In this document: piece by piece, positions 50,391 through 62,834 of the stretch
Numbering within the stretch: the stretch's first letter is position 1
Layout: the number at the start of each line of letters is the position of its first letter
Assembly (NCBI GenBank): GCA_036768485.1
Contig: JAVLUZ010000713.1
Coordinates: 1 to 64,000, forward strand
From: Mermis nigrescens
Lineage: Eukaryota; Nematoda; Enoplea; Mermithida; Mermithidae
Direction: 5' to 3'
Length of the DNA stretch: 64,000 nucleotides
Position numbers and translations under genes: made by a program
The notes under the pieces: model-generated
The model's database searches: none
Seen by the model: the letters and a program-made list of their open reading frames with translations, nothing else
Told to the model about the DNA's origin: nothing

Positions 50391-50916
50391 AGATTCGATT
50401 TCGATTTTTCGCATTAAATAGAATAAGTCTGATTTTTAACATATTTTGCGATTTTTGGCATATAACAGGGATATTTTTCCTGGTCCCCTCCTTTTACATC
50501 CTCGATAATTCACAATTCCAAGTATATTCCCCTTTTTTGTTCCATCGGAGCATTTTTCTTTGCTAGTTATATATATTCGACTACTTAGGTCAAAAGGCAT
50601 AAATATTTCTTAGTTAGTCCACATTTATAAAATACATATCCTGCAGCGACGAGGACGCCGCTTCTCTGAAGATGGGGAATGTCAGGGATGACAGCTGACG
50701 CAACAGCTGATACCTATTCCACAGCATATAGGGAACAAACGTTATCAAGCAAGTGGACCGGTCTCGGCGCAGTTGGTAACACAGCTGTGCTGGGAGTCAG
50801 CGCTGATAAAGGTTGGCTGGTTCGACACCAGCCGACACCGGTTTTGCCTTCAACCAGCATCCTTTATTACGATATGTGACAAGACTATACATATGTAATT
50901 CGAATTTAGTAGATAC
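50391..50916. other. Solo arm of the 2867-type TIR element; otherwise unassigned
   Basis: 50480-50570 matches the right arm of the 2867-3625 element. 50640-50880 has an open frame with no recognised similarity. Confidence 0.5.
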
Positions 50917-51225
50917 CATACCTTGGCGTTGGGGTTTGGGGTATGCACCTCCATCCCGAAAACCAAAATACCCCAGAAACCAAAATACCCCCTAGAAATC
51001 AATTTTTGATATGTTTTTGTTTTTTTTCGCAATTTTCTGATGCTAATGGATAGTGCTCGATGAGAAACGTTGAAAAATGGCGTTCTTCTTTTGTCCTGCC
51101 ATCATTTTTATGGCCATTTTATGGCCTTAAAACTGGCGTTTTTCGCCCTACCACCATTTTTAAAGGCCATTTTATGACCTTTGAAAAATCTTGCAACCCC
51201 CCAATTTTATTACTGCCCACGTATG
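50917..51225 (+). mobile_element. hM1 MITE with internal duplication
   Basis: Flanks GTAGATAC and GTAGTTAC (7 of 8). The segment with GGCGTT...CCATCATTTTTATGGCC occurs twice, explaining the 309-bp length. Confidence 0.87.
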
Positions 51226-51422
51226 GTAGTTACCGGCTTACTTATACATATCTACATATGCACGGGTATCTATGGCTAGACTTAAATACGTGCAGATTGA
51301 ATAGATACAGTAGGTATTTATAGTCTGTTTTACATAAGTACAGTAGCCGAAACAGATTGCGATTATAGCATTGATTTGATATTTAATTATCATAACTTCT
51401 CGGCTCAATGTCAATGAAAATT

Positions 51423-51642
<220 letters not shown>

Positions 51643-52187
51643 GACATATGGATGACAAGTAGCTGGCCCTCCTATTTTGCGGGGATCAGCACAAATTTTG
51701 AGGAACTAATCCCAAAAAGGCCAAAAATAGCACAAAATAACGTTTAAAACGTCCTATTTTTCAGGTTTTTTCGTGCCTGATGCATGAAGGCGGCGGAGGT
51801 GGGGCTGGGCGCAAACTGGTGTACCTAATGTATTAGTACACTAACAATGAGAAGTTAACCCGAGCGACACTGAATTGGTATACTAAAACAGTTAGGGACT
51901 TCAAGCCTGTAATTTAAGCCTACATAAGTGTAAAGTCTAGGGAAGAAAACCCAAACCGTTAGTTTAGTCTGTTTGGTTTATTCAAGAGCTTTTTCAGTGA
52001 ATTTTTTTGAAGGCTACAGTTTTTCTAATTATAGATGATTTACTGTAACTTGACGAAAAGATGAGTGGGGACAAGCGGCCGCCATTTTTCAGTTTTAATG
52101 CACTAAACCGGCCATAGAGACTTAATTCAAGTATCTAAACAGTGCTGCAACATACTACAGTAAGTGCGCTAAATAAAAAATCATGAT

Positions 52188-52253
52188 GCAGCAGGAATCG
52201 AACCCGTGTTGATTCTACGACAATCAGACGTTCTACCACTACACTAAGCGGAA
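52188..52253 (-). pseudogene. tRNA-like sequence, anticodon CGU (Thr-like)
   Basis: The anticodon arm is perfect: stem TGATT/AATCA with 7-nt loop GTCGTAG. The D-arm GTGTAGTGGTAGAACGT and B-box GGGTTCGATTCC are present; the T stem pairs at 4 of 5. The acceptor stem does not pair, so likely a pseudo-tRNA. Confidence 0.6.
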
Positions 52254-52386
52254 GTTCTCGGCAATGTTTCAAAGGCTATAGTCTGTTTCATATAACTTTG
52301 GGGTTTTTGAAAAAATTTAAAGTGCTTACAGAAGTGATTTAAACTAACTGTATAGTTGTGATAATCTACAGTATAACGAGTTACGG

Positions 52387-52553
52387 CAGTGGTGGATCCG
52401 GGATTTTCCTAAGGAGGGGGGAGGTGGTACTCCTAAGGGGGGAACTCTGACTTGGGCGGAAAAATTAGCCGTTTTAACCAGAAAATCGCTAAAAATCGCT
52501 CAAAAATCCTCAATTTTGCGCTTTTGGGCCAAGCCCTCCTAAATCCACCCCTG
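52387..52553. mobile_element. hM2 MITE nested in TIR element
   Basis: CAGTGGTGGATCC to AATCCACCCCTG. Flanks AGTTACGG and AGCTAGCG match at 6 of 8. Confidence 0.82.
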
Positions 52554-52895
52554 AGCTAGCGGTGAGATGATTGCTATTGCCAAATCACATAACCGCATTG
52601 AATGTCTAAAGCAATTTTGTAGCTTGATTTATGCAGATTAAATTTAATAGAAAACCGCGTTTAGCGGTCGATTTATGACAAGCTGAATGCGCGAATTCCA
52701 CCCGCATGTTGCATGATCTGCTGGAATACGAGAGTAAATTATGCCATAAGAAATTTTATTGAGAAACCCTTCCCTTCTATGTACATACATAGCTACAGTG
52801 ATTTCTAAATGACTTACAGTAAGCAGGAAAGATGGAGTTACTGTAGCCTCGGAAAAGATTTGCTGAAAAAACTCATGAATAAATGAAACAGACTA

Positions 52896-53089
52896 TAGCT
52901 TAAGCTATGTAAGTACTGTAAAGTGAGGAGGGAACAGCTTATAAGTGTAAAAACTTAGGTGTGTACTCAATGGAAAAGGCACCAGAGCTCCCATGTCTCA
53001 GCCGTGTTGCATAACTTTAGATAGTGTTTCTACACGCGTTTCGCGTTAGCGAGTTGGAATGCTTTTTACCGCTTAAAAATTGGTCAATT
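52896..53089. other. Unassigned
   Basis: No feature recognised. Confidence 0.3.
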
Positions 53090-54675
53090 ATTCGCCGAGT
53101 TGTGAATTCGGCGCTCTAGCCGAAAAGAGGCGAATTGTTTGCTGTCGGACCATGACTCCGACCGTACAAAGCGCGGAGGCGATTGAGCCAGGCAGCTCTG
53201 ATTGGTCACACTAGCAAGTCACGTACGTACCGCGAGAGGTATGCAGCGTGAGCTATTCTGTGAATTTTATATACGTCCCCTTTCTTATCATATAAAACAT
53301 AGGTGACATGACTGCTAATCCGGTTAAGCCTGTGTTGAGTTCGGAAAAAATCAATACTGTATATAGACGCCATCTATCCTATTCTCATTGGTTAAAATTA
53401 TCACTGTCATAAGCATATCTTCGTTTTTGTTAGATCATCCGCCATTAGCCTTATTATTCTTTGGCCGTGGTGTTTCGCCATATAGTCCCTTGTAGCTTGT
53501 ATATCTGTATTATTTCGTCTATTCGAACGAACTTTTCTCATTGTTTTTTGTTTGGTGTACATAAACGTAGAAAATCACTTACCTAGAAGTGCATTATATT
53601 GCAGGTAGCTTTTGGTTTAGGTGGACGGCTCCGACTTGATAATTCGTCGTATAATTCAGGTGATTTCCTTTTTAGTTTTTTACTTTATCGAAAATTCATC
53701 ATTCCAATTTTCGATCTAAAAATCATAAAAATTATTCCATAATTTTTATGTAAGGATGACAACCCGGTTGAGAGCTCTGTGTTGCTGTATGTATTGTTCA
53801 TTGTGCTTACCGAACCATGAATGTGATTATTTTCGCCATAGGTAATCTGGTGCGAAAACAAGTTTCAAATCTTTTCGCGATAATTATTATTTTTGTCTGA
53901 AATAGGCCAACTGACCTAGGGAAAATTCCGGGGTTACTTAATTACTGCTGGCATTAGATATCTAGGGCGTAGCCGCTTAAATCTCCCTAGGTAAGGACAA
54001 ATCTAGGTCCGAGGAGATTTTAGGTCGTAAGTATTTTAAGGGTCAAGCGGTTGAATAAAGGCGAATCGCTGTTGTAACCTGACCAGTGCTAAGGTTAGCC
54101 AGGTACTTAAGTAAGTCCCGTAGGTACTTATAGGGGGTTGTTGTTTAGGTAGTTGTATGTGTGTAGGGTATCTCCACGGGTGGCATGCTGTCCGTTTAGA
54201 TATCTGTACATACTGCAATTGATCAAGCACCACCTAGCCCCATTTATATTTACATTGGAGATCCCTTTAGGTTGCTCGCGACAACCGAACTAGTGTTAGT
54301 CATCATAATTAATCATACATATTTTTCTACCCAAAAATATTTTTTTGGCCATCTAAATATGCATAATATTTTGCCTGTGTTTTTGTCGTGTTGTTCGCAT
54401 CGAGGCAGTGCACAATTAAATTAAGCATTTGTGGCAAATATTTTGTGATTTTCTGGCAAAGTCGCTGGTATTTTTCTCTATACCCAAGGTGACTAAGATA
54501 TTTTTTCGCCACGCACATAATTTTTCTTCACCTCTCTTGCCTACTTCTTGCTATATTGGCAAGCACATTTACGTTTTTGAATAACCGCTTTCTAGAGGTG
54601 TCAGATTCGAAAAAATTTTTCGGATTCAAAGATAGCCGATTTTTGTGAAATTTTCTTTTACCTAACGTCTCATTT
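53090..54675 (+). other. Possible LTR / untranslated leader of gypsy element
   Basis: This non-coding region precedes the gag-like frame. A TATA-like CATATAAAACATAGG is at about 53290. I could not define LTR ends, primer-binding site or a matching 3' LTR, so the assignment rests on position alone. Confidence 0.35.
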
Positions 54676-54695
54676 TTGAACGTTCAAATTTTTAA

Positions 54696-56346
54696 AATGG
54701 GTGGTGAGAAAATTCTTCGTACTCCTCCAGCTAAAAAATTGCAACAGCCATCTCGTTCACTGTGTCAACCGCAAAACGAGCAAACTAGTTCTGTGATGAA
54801 CGATAATACTAATTTTCCCCCTATGGCAAATAACACTTCCTTCATACCTTCGGATGACGAATCGACAACCGGTAGTGTCCGTACAGGAACCGGAAACTCT
54901 GTCATTGCACTTGGCGAAATACTTTCTGATGAAACGATCATTTATAAACGATCCTAATCTTTGCATGAATAATAATCAAGCTGACAACAAAGCCGTTATA
55001 CCTAATCAAACTTTTGAAATAGAAAGTCATGCTTCTGAAAAGCAAAATTAATACAAAAATTGCCCTAATCCGATCAGTTCTGATCGAATGTTTTCGACTA
55101 TTCTCGAGAATATTCAAAAAATTAATTCTCAACATGTGCAAGAGATGCGCCAAATTTGTGATAATAGTTAATAATTTACGTCTTGCGTCTACATTTTCTG
55201 GTCGCCCTGAGGATAGTCAGTCTTTGCGGTCACATACTGATGAAAACGTGATTAATGATGTATCTATTAAATTACCCGAAAGGCGTATCAAACAGTCTGA
55301 AAATACTGAAATTGACTCCAATAATTCATCATCTATCATTCGGCCTCAGAATGCTAATCCTAAGCCTAGAGTCGAATTCGTGTCCGAAAGGACTTTTGTG
55401 CCTATATTACCCATGAGTGAGCGCCTACCCGTTGATTTTGTGCCTATGTCCTCGCGTATTCGCGAGCAGCACGTGCAAAAACCCATTTCTGTGGATATTT
55501 TACCTAACTCTGTGCATGCATATTTTGCAGCAAACGTTAAATCAGCAAATCGCTGACTTCACACCTAATTCATTGCATTTTTTGCTGCGGCCTTTAAATC
55601 GGTGATCAGCTGAGTTTGTGCCTAATTCTGCGAATAATATGGCTCAATCATCTTTAAATCCGCCATCCTTGCAATATTTTCCACCTAATGCAGAATGCGC
55701 ATCGCATCTTGCAGCATGCTTCACATCAGATGAACAATAATTGCTCAGCGCAAGGTAATTTATTAAACCCTAATGATGAGTCCATGCCTATAAATGATAG
55801 TATAAACTCCCAATCAACGAGTCAACATCGTGTTACGTTCTCGGATGAGGACACTAGTAATTCGCAGCGCGAATATTTGCGTCACTTGCGTCATAATCGC
55901 AGCTCGCGTCGCACTTACCATCATTCAGATTCATCTTCATCCTCAAATGAAGTATCATCTTTTGCAGATGCCATTAATCGTGCTCCGTTTTTGCAGCAAA
56001 TGCATATTGCAGTTGCTAGTAGAAAATCTTTCCAAGGCTAAAGAACGGATATACGTAAATTGTTTTAATGAATTTGAAGGATTGGCCAAATGTGTATTAA
56101 ATCGATAAAGCTGAGAGAGCTGAATTTTTGTCATCATTTTTGACGATTACGTATTGAGTTTACATGAAGCTTTGCCTGCGGAAGTGCGTAAATCATATAC
56201 AAAAACTAAGTATGCTATGATCGCAGAATTTCGCCCACTCAATCATGATACTTTATATGATCGCTTTCTTGAGCATAAGCAACAGCCTAATGAATCTGTG
56301 CACACTTATTATCTTGCGATTCATCAAGAATTAGGGCGCACGCAAC
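54696..56346 (+). pseudogene. Gag-like region of gypsy element
   Basis: Successive frames (54676-54957, 55029-55556, 55688-56041, 56154-56346) are Ser/Asn/Gln-rich. They end in a segment with LHEALPAEVRKSYTKTKYAM, then FLEHKQQPNESVHTYYLAI, which is the retrotransposon Gag core signature. At least three frameshifts or stops separate the parts. An hM1 copy interrupts directly after the QELGR block. Confidence 0.7.
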
Positions 56347-56625
56347 CACACATGGGCGTGGGGGGTGGGTTTGGGGGGTATGCAGCCCCCAGAAGTTGAA
56401 ATACCACCCCTAGAAATCAAAATACCCCCACCCACCCCAGAATTCAAATTTTGAAAATTTTTTGCTTTTTTAGCGATTTTATGATGCCATTGGATAGTGC
56501 TTGATGAGAAACGTCGAAAAATGGTGTGTTTTTTCGCCATTCGACCACTTTTAAGACTATTTTTTGACCTTTGAAAATTTTTTCACCCCCTCCTCCCTCC
56601 AGAATTTCGGTTGTGCCCAAATATG

Positions 56626-57300
56626 CGCGCAACCCCAAATTGAGGTTGATTCATCGCAATTTAATTCAATTGTTGAGCATCAATTAAAGCACGGTCCATT
56701 ACCCGAAATTTCTACTGCTACGTATCAGCAAGCACCTGAAGCCCTTTTGCGTGAGTTTTTGCATAAAGCAAAATGTGCAGAGTATGCTAATTGTCAGCTG
56801 GCAGCGAAAAAAGCGCTAACGCCTTATGTTTCGGCAATTGCCACTCTTACTGGTGGTGCATTTCCTAAAGAAACTGTACATTTTGTGACTTTTTTATTGC
56901 CTAGCGAAAAATTGCAGTTTCACGCTAATCCTAATGCAAAAATTGCGTGTCCTACCTGTGTGCACGTTCCAATTTCGGAATCCATCACTATTTTGCCGCG
57001 TCGACGAAATAATTACGCCAGCTTGTATAAGTCACGGTTCTTATGATGCTAACGTTGCACTTTTTGAGCCTAATCACTGATTTTATGCAAAAAAGTTCAC
57101 TTTTTGTTGCCCCTGCTATTGTGGATACATCACTTTCCATTTTTCCTTTGCGATTTAGTAATAACTCCAAATCGCCAGTACAAAATCGACACAGAAGAGT
57201 TGATTGGCTCGTTAACGCCAGATGCAGAGGTGGTGTCCCATATCACTGTTTCTGACGATAGGTCACCTGATCTTTTTCTTCAATAAATCAGGCTTTGCAA
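56626..57300 (+). pseudogene. Protease-proximal region of gypsy polyprotein
   Basis: 56630-57046 is open (EVDSSQFNSIVEHQLKHG onwards), between Gag core and RT. I could not see an unambiguous DSG/DTG protease site. The frame breaks near 57040. Confidence 0.5.
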
Positions 57301-57309
57301 GGTTGTATC

Positions 57310-58820
57310 GTTGATTCCAAAGAACAGCTCGATATTCGCGTTAAAAGACGAAGACGAACTGCTTGGTTGAACTCCGCCAGTTAAACATCATATCGACAGC
57401 AGGGGATAATCCCCCTGTCATATTCAAAACATACCGCATCTCACACGCTCAAAGACAAGTTATGCAAAAAGTAATTAACAAAATGCTTGCGGAAAACGTT
57501 CTCTTCACCCAGTAGTGGATTATTGTCGCTTGATTGATGTGACTAAAACTCAAATTTACCCCCTACCCTAAATTGATGATTGTTTTGATTGTCCTTGGGT
57601 CTGCAGCCTACTTTAGTACGCTAGACTTAAAATCTGGGTATTGGCAGATCCCCCTTGACGATAAATCGAGTGAAAAAACCGCTTTTATTTGTCCGGTAGG
57701 TCAGTATGAATTCGAAGTGTTACCTTTTGGCTTAAAAAATGCCCCTGCAGATTTTTAGCGACTTATGGAGCTAGTTTCTTGCTGCCTTAAACTGGAAAAC
57801 ATGTCTAGTATATATCGATGATATAATTGTTATCTCGCAAAAGTATTCCGAACATCTTAAAGATCTAGAAAACGTCTTTCGTGCATTACAAAATGCGAAC
57901 TTAAGGGTTAAACCAGTAAATTATTATTTTGCGCATGCTAAAGTCCAGTTTTAGGGCCATCGCATTAGATCGCTAGGCATTGCGCCCGATTTATCTAAAA
58001 TTGCCAATTCAATCGTTTTTCTAATTAGAAAAAATGGTTGAAGCTCTAACAAAAATTTCTCGGTCTTGTGCAATGTTTCAAAAATTTGTGAAAGATCACT
58101 TTTTCGTTTATTGCGAAAAGATACTGATTTTCATTGGACTGATGAGCACCAAATGGCTTTTCAATTGTTAAAAGATGCTTTTACGTCGCCCCCAATTTTC
58201 CACTTGCCTTAATTTGACAACAACCATCAAATTATCTTTACAACTGACTCAAGTAATTACGCGTTAGGGGCAATTCTTATGCAAAAACATTTGCCATCTA
58301 AAAGTCGATTTATTCTTGGTTATGCTAGTTGCATTTCAAACGCGGCCAAATGCAACTATGCAACTTCTGAAAAGGAGGCCCTGACAGTTGTATGTGCAAT
58401 TAAGCTTTTTCTACACTATCTTTACGGCAAAAAATCTATCGTGGAAACTGATCATCAGGCACTGACATGGCTCGTAAATGAAAAAGATCCTTCGAATCAT
58501 CTACAATGATGGGGTCTAAAATTACAAGAATACAAGTACGAGGTTGTATACGTTCCAGGCGCTACAACTGTGCCGCCAATTTACTATCGCGTCACCCGAA
58601 ATACGATTGTGACGAGCAACGTTATAAACTCGAACGTGAACACATTGCAAATGTTGCTAACCTCGAATCTGAAGCGTCTGAATCTGAGGAAGAAAACAAA
58701 CCTTCCGATATAAGACAAACAACTATTACTCCAAAATTAAAAATTGCGCAAAACAATTATCCACCAATTTTTTATGAACGAATAATGCTTTCTGATGCTG
58801 ACAAAGCAGATATTCTGTTG
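57310..58820 (+). pseudogene. Reverse transcriptase and RNase H of gypsy element
   Basis: 57573-57758 has FSTLDLKSGYWQIPL and FEVLPFGLKNAPADF (RT motifs). YIDD lies at 57811-57822. 58215-58290 has an RNase H TTDSSNYALGAILMQ. 58360-58480 has ATSEKEALTVVCAI and ETDHQALTWL. Stops replace residues after APADF and near 57952. Ends at the hAT insertion (58821). Confidence 0.88.
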
Positions 58821-59982
58821 CAGTGTTGCCAACTCTGAAAACACTAACCGGGCATACCAACATATAAAACCGGACAAAACCGGACATGAGTGCAGTAAAA
58901 TTCCGGCCAAAACTATACAAACAATGTATACACTTGATAAATAACAAGGTGGCTAAAATTTATTCAAATTAACTATTGCACTTAATTATCTATCACATTA
59001 AACGCATTTTGCACATTAAGCAAGGCCTCATCAGAAAGTGGTAAGGATTCATTAAGGCATACGATATCATCATCACAAATGCTACGACCGTACATTGTAG
59101 TGTTAAATAATTTGAGTATTGGATCAGTAACAGTAAAGGTGCAACAATTCTCGTCCTTCCAACATAGTAAAAAACGAACACGTAACAAAGCATCAGTAGT
59201 TTTGACATCTAAGCGATTTCGTAGTTTGGTCTTCAGCAAATTTGATACAGAATAAGCACGTTTAAGCTAGCATTAGAAAAGGGAACTTAAAGCAGACAAT
59301 GCAAATGAGGCTTTAAAACTGATGGCTTTAATGTGCTTGGCCGTTTTAACATGAATAAGAAGAGCATCGTGTTTTGGGGGCAGATTAGCAGAACATAATT
59401 TACAGTGAGCAGAACCATCTGAGCTTTCTACTAGCCACAATTTGAAATTTGGTTCCCGAAGCCAAGACTTGACAAATGCATGAGTTCCGGACTTGCGTTT
59501 CGTTTTGATCAGTGATGGCATAGTTGACTAGAATTATGCCCTGAAAAGCAGTGATCAGTTTACATAGGTAAAAAACCAATAGCGAGTGACAAACAAAGTA
59601 CAGAATTACATAAAGTACAAAGACACAACATGAGGCGAGTACTGACAGAATAGCAAGTGATTTGACGACTTAATGTGTAAGTAGTAAAGTTAGAGGTGAA
59701 CAAGGTCGAGCGATATTGAGAAGGTATGCGGAGCGGATGATTAGCCACTAGCCAGTGTGTTTGGTGTGTATGGTTACTTCCTACAGTAAGCAAATGTGAA
59801 ACAAGAACATGCAGCATGCAATAACCTGATTCAGACAAAATTTTAAAACCGGCCAAAAGCGGACCAACTGCTTAAAAAACCGGACATCGAAAACCGGCCA
59901 TGACCGTCGACCAGACAAAACCGGACATCAAGCCTGAAAACCGGACATAAATGTCCGGTTTCCGTCCATGTTGGCAACCCTG
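58821..59982 (-). mobile_element. hAT element, internally deleted, exact 8-bp TSD
   Basis: TIR CAGTGTTGCCAAC and GTTGGCAACCCTG. TSD TTCTGTTG at 58813-58820 and 59983-59990. Subterminal regions hold repeated ACCGGACAT / CCGGCC words (58860-58905 and 59850-59960), which look like transposase-binding arrays. It keeps only the two ends of a transposase gene. Confidence 0.93.
58982..59521 (-). pseudogene. hAT transposase remnant: zinc finger plus C-terminal dimerisation end
   Basis: 59521-59273 begins at an ATG and encodes a BED-like finger with CKLC and HVKTAKH. 59239-58982 encodes KTKLRNRLDVKTTDALLRVR, typical of the C-terminal dimerisation end of hAT proteins, then an acidic tail to a stop. 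The catalytic middle (several hundred residues) is absent. It could still express a finger-only peptide. Confidence 0.75.
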
Positions 59983-59990
59983 TTCTGTTG

Positions 59991-61123
59991 CCTGCAAAAC
60001 TTCTTGCAGATTAGCGTTAAAATGATGAGTTAAATAAAATTTGTGAATCGCTCAATGATCTGACGACACAAAAATATTGCAATGAATTCTTCATTTTGAA
60101 CAATATCTTATATCGCAGATTTCAGCCTAAGCATGCAGCTAATATAATTCATCAACTCGTGATTCCTAAATCTCTGTGTCGCTTCATCTCTAACCGAATT
60201 TCACGATTTGATTTTTGGAGCTCATTTTGCCATGCTAAGAATTCTACCTGCCTTTCAGCTAAGCTATTTGTGGCCTAGAATGGAAAATGGTGTGCTCGCG
60301 TGGTGTAAAAACCGTGAGGTGTGTTTACAGCGTAAGGTAGCTACTAATTCTACCGTGGTACCTCTGCAACCCATCAAAGTATCATCACCTTTTGAGCTAA
60401 TTGCGCGTGATTGTTTACATATGCTGCGTTCAATAATCCAGAAACGATCAAATCGTTGTTTTCATGAACTATTTCACTAAGTATGTCAAAGCGTTTGCAG
60501 TTTCTGATATTAAAGCCATCCACTATTGCGAATTTATTACTGCGTAAAGTCATCCCCCAACAAGGAGTCCCAAAAAGATTTTTAAGTGATCAAGGTTCAA
60601 ATTTGACATCAGCCCTTGTTTCTGAAATTTGCAAATTGCTAAATGTGCAAAAAGTTTTCACTACTCTATACCAACCCCAGTGTGATGGACTAGTTGAACG
60701 ATATAATCTAACTCTTATTTATGGACGTTCTAAATAAGCGCGAGAAATCAGTATGGCTGGGAACAACTTTTGCCATTCGCGTTATTTGCATATCATGCAA
60801 CACTGCAGTCATTCACGGATATTTCACCATTCGAGATGCTGTATGGTTATGAGCCATTGTTTCCACTCGATATTCAGTTATTAAATGATCTCACGCTGAA
60901 TCCAAACCTTCCAAATGTCACTGAAGAATATCTCACGGACTTAAAATTTAAGCTTCTTAATTTGCATGATATTGCTAGCAAAAACCTAGCTCAAGCGTGT
61001 AAGCAACAAGCAACATAAGAAGCAATATGACAAATCTACAAATGAGAGTAAATTTGCAGTAGCCGATATTGTTTATCTCAATAATAAGGCAGTCATTCAA
61101 CCCGAAATCGGAAAACTTTCAAC
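59991..61123 (+). pseudogene. Integrase of gypsy element
   Basis: About 60208-60350 ends the zinc-binding domain with LWPRMENGVLAWCKNREVCL. 60483-60737 carries the core: FLSDQGSNLTS with a catalytic Asp and CDGLVERYN with the catalytic Glu. 60770-61018 is the C-terminal extension (LFAYHATLQSF, SPFEMLYGYEP). Frameshifts separate the parts. Interrupted at 61124 by hM4; the final GPYRIVALPIPE segment resumes at 61874. Confidence 0.88.
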
Positions 61124-61865
61124 CACTGTTTTTTTGTATGAGACACAGATTTTGAGTCTCATACAAAGATTTTCGGAGCCATCTTTGTACAATGTACAAA
61201 GACTTTTTGGGGCAAAGTAATAGTCATTCTAACGTTTTTTTTGAGTATTTTTTAACAAAATCTCTAGAAATTTTCGGCGCTCCGCGCCGAGTATCATAAT
61301 TACATTCTATTTAGCTCCAAGCGCGGGCATTTAACACTCCAAAATCTATCTGTAAGCATCTTTGTACAGATTGAAGCATCTTTTACATCTATTTCTACTG
61401 TTTTATAAAGATTTCATGCAGAAAAAAAGAACTATTAAACAACTTTGCACTGCTTTCTGCAGTTTGAAAGATAAAAGTGACTCTTTTATCTTTGCTTTGC
61501 ATTGAATTCATAAGCAAATTGGTGTCTATTATGAGATTCAGTCAGCACATTGCAACCGCTTATTATTTATAATTGTGTAACACAAGTCATTTTAACTTGC
61601 CAAGTCGAATTTTATGTGTAATTTCAACCTAAGACTTATGAAAATTTTGGCGTTTCGGGCCGAACTAATATAACCAGCTGAATTTAGGACAAAGTTACAC
61701 CTTTTGCAAAGCGTGCGGGTCACGGATAACAATCAAGTAGTATGTAAAAATGTGTACATTCAATTGCATATCTATACGTTATATGTACAAAAAAATTTCG
61801 CTCGTACGAAGACTTTTCCAGAGATCTTTGTACATGTACAAAGAGGCTCGTACAAAAAAACAGTG
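61124..61865 (+). mobile_element. hM4 hAT-type element, complete, 742 bp
   Basis: CACTGTTTTTTTGTATGAG to GTACAAAAAAACAGTG. Exact TSD CTTTCAAC at 61116-61123 and 61866-61873. Near-identical inverted partner of 29582-30322. Carries GGCGCTCCGCGCC at about 61276. Confidence 0.94.
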
Positions 61866-62209
61866 CTTTCAACAGAACAAATTGGTCCATATCGCATTGT
61901 TGCATTACCCATACCTGAGACAGCACGTGCATAATCCGTTAATCAATCATCTTGTTCATCACAATCGCCTCTTGCCTACCCCTAAGTTGCCCTATTCCAA
62001 TCTAATCGCTGAAAAGTACGTATATGTACCAGGTGATTTTGTCTTAGTAAAACTGCCTCGCCGACCTCTGTGTCCAGCAGTTGTTATAAGTTTTTTGTAA
62101 TTAATGGGCAGGGAAAGGAACTTTAGGGAAAGTGCACCTGTTCATTTATTAATCGGATCAAATTGGCACATGCCGTACCGTTGACTAATGTCTCACCTTT
62201 TGCAGAACT

Positions 62210-62581
62210 ATGGCTCAACAGCATGTCCCAACAGAAGAGGACTTTATGGACAAAGATCGTCCGCCATTTTGCGTCGGCGACGACGAACCACAAACCGCCG
62301 CCCAATTATTTATAGCGATGCAAGCTGCGGTTGCTGTAAAGCAGTATTGCACTTATCAGCTACCGATGCAAATGAGATACTACAAAACTGACAAAAATCT
62401 CGACCCCAATATTCGCAACTGTCCTAGAGAGGATGGCCCCAAGCATTATGACCGTATTATGGCCCAACGTGTGTGGTGGCTTAAAAACCTACAATATGTG
62501 CCACTCACAGCGCCATATGTTCCAGCTAACAACATCCGGCGTGTCACATTTATTGAATCGCACAAACAATTGTACAATTGA
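62210..62581 (+). CDS. Unknown protein, 123 aa, downstream of gypsy pol
   Basis: The open frame starts five bases after a strong acceptor, CACCTTTTGCAG|AACTATG, as expected for a trans-spliced or 3'-exon start. The product is acidic then aromatic and basic (EEDFMDKDRPPFCVGDDEP; later WWLKNLQYVPLTAPYVP). I recognise no domain, signal peptide or membrane segment. It sits where some gypsy elements have a third ORF, but nothing identifies it as an envelope protein; it could equally be a host exon. Codon use looks genuine and the frame is intact. Confidence 0.45.
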   Translation: MAQQHVPTEEDFMDKDRPPFCVGDDEPQTAAQLFIAMQAAVAVKQYCTYQLPMQMRYYKTDKNLDPNIRNCPREDGPKHYDRIMAQRVWWLKNLQYVPLTAPYVPANNIRRVTFIESHKQLYN

Positions 62582-62834
62582 TGCTTACCTTATTTCAGCC
62601 CCAAACGCGCTGAATGGTTGATTCTTTTTTGATTTCGACTCAGAGCATGTAAATGATTGCTCTTTTATGGAATTTCGCCATATGCTTTTGGCAGCAGGTG
62701 CATCCCGCCTACTATGAATCCAATGGCCCATTTGTGTGATACATTCAGCTCATAAATGTTTGTGGCCAACTTTTTATCTGGGACATTTCCCGTTTTCCGC
62801 AATCACCCTTTAGGCTGGCAGAGATGCTAGCGAC
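62582..62834. other. Continuation downstream of the unknown ORF
   Basis: Frames here change repeatedly. No protein family recognised. It ends at the hM1 insertion. Confidence 0.35.

Larger units (their letters stand above)
51965..52895 (-). mobile_element. tRNA-containing TIR element with nested hM2
   Basis: Left TAGTCTGTTTGGTTTATTC and the reverse complement of the right end, TAGTCTGTTTCATTTATTC, extend about 55 bp to GGCTACAGT. It holds a tRNA-like sequence (52188-52253) and an hM2 (52387-52553). Without hM2 it is about 760 bp. Confidence 0.8.
54676..62100 (+). mobile_element. Ty3/gypsy retrotransposon, decayed, with three nested DNA elements
   Basis: Order gag-like, protease region, RT, RNase H, integrase is the Ty3/gypsy order. 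It is broken by hM1 (56347-56625), a deleted hAT (58821-59982) and hM4 (61124-61865), each with an 8-bp TSD. There are many stops and frameshifts in every domain. A purine-rich GGGCAGGGAAAGGAAC at about 62106-62121 could be a polypurine tract, but no LTR follows that I can match. Confidence 0.85.

Noticed and set aside
52188..52253. Functional tRNA-Thr gene
   Set aside because: The anticodon arm is good but the acceptor stem does not pair, and it lies inside a repeat.
53090..54675. Definite 5' LTR of the gypsy element
   Set aside because: No matching 3' copy, TG...CA ends or primer-binding site could be identified.
62210..62581. Envelope gene of an errantivirus-like element
   Set aside because: There is no signal peptide, membrane segment or cleavage-site pattern; position alone is not enough.
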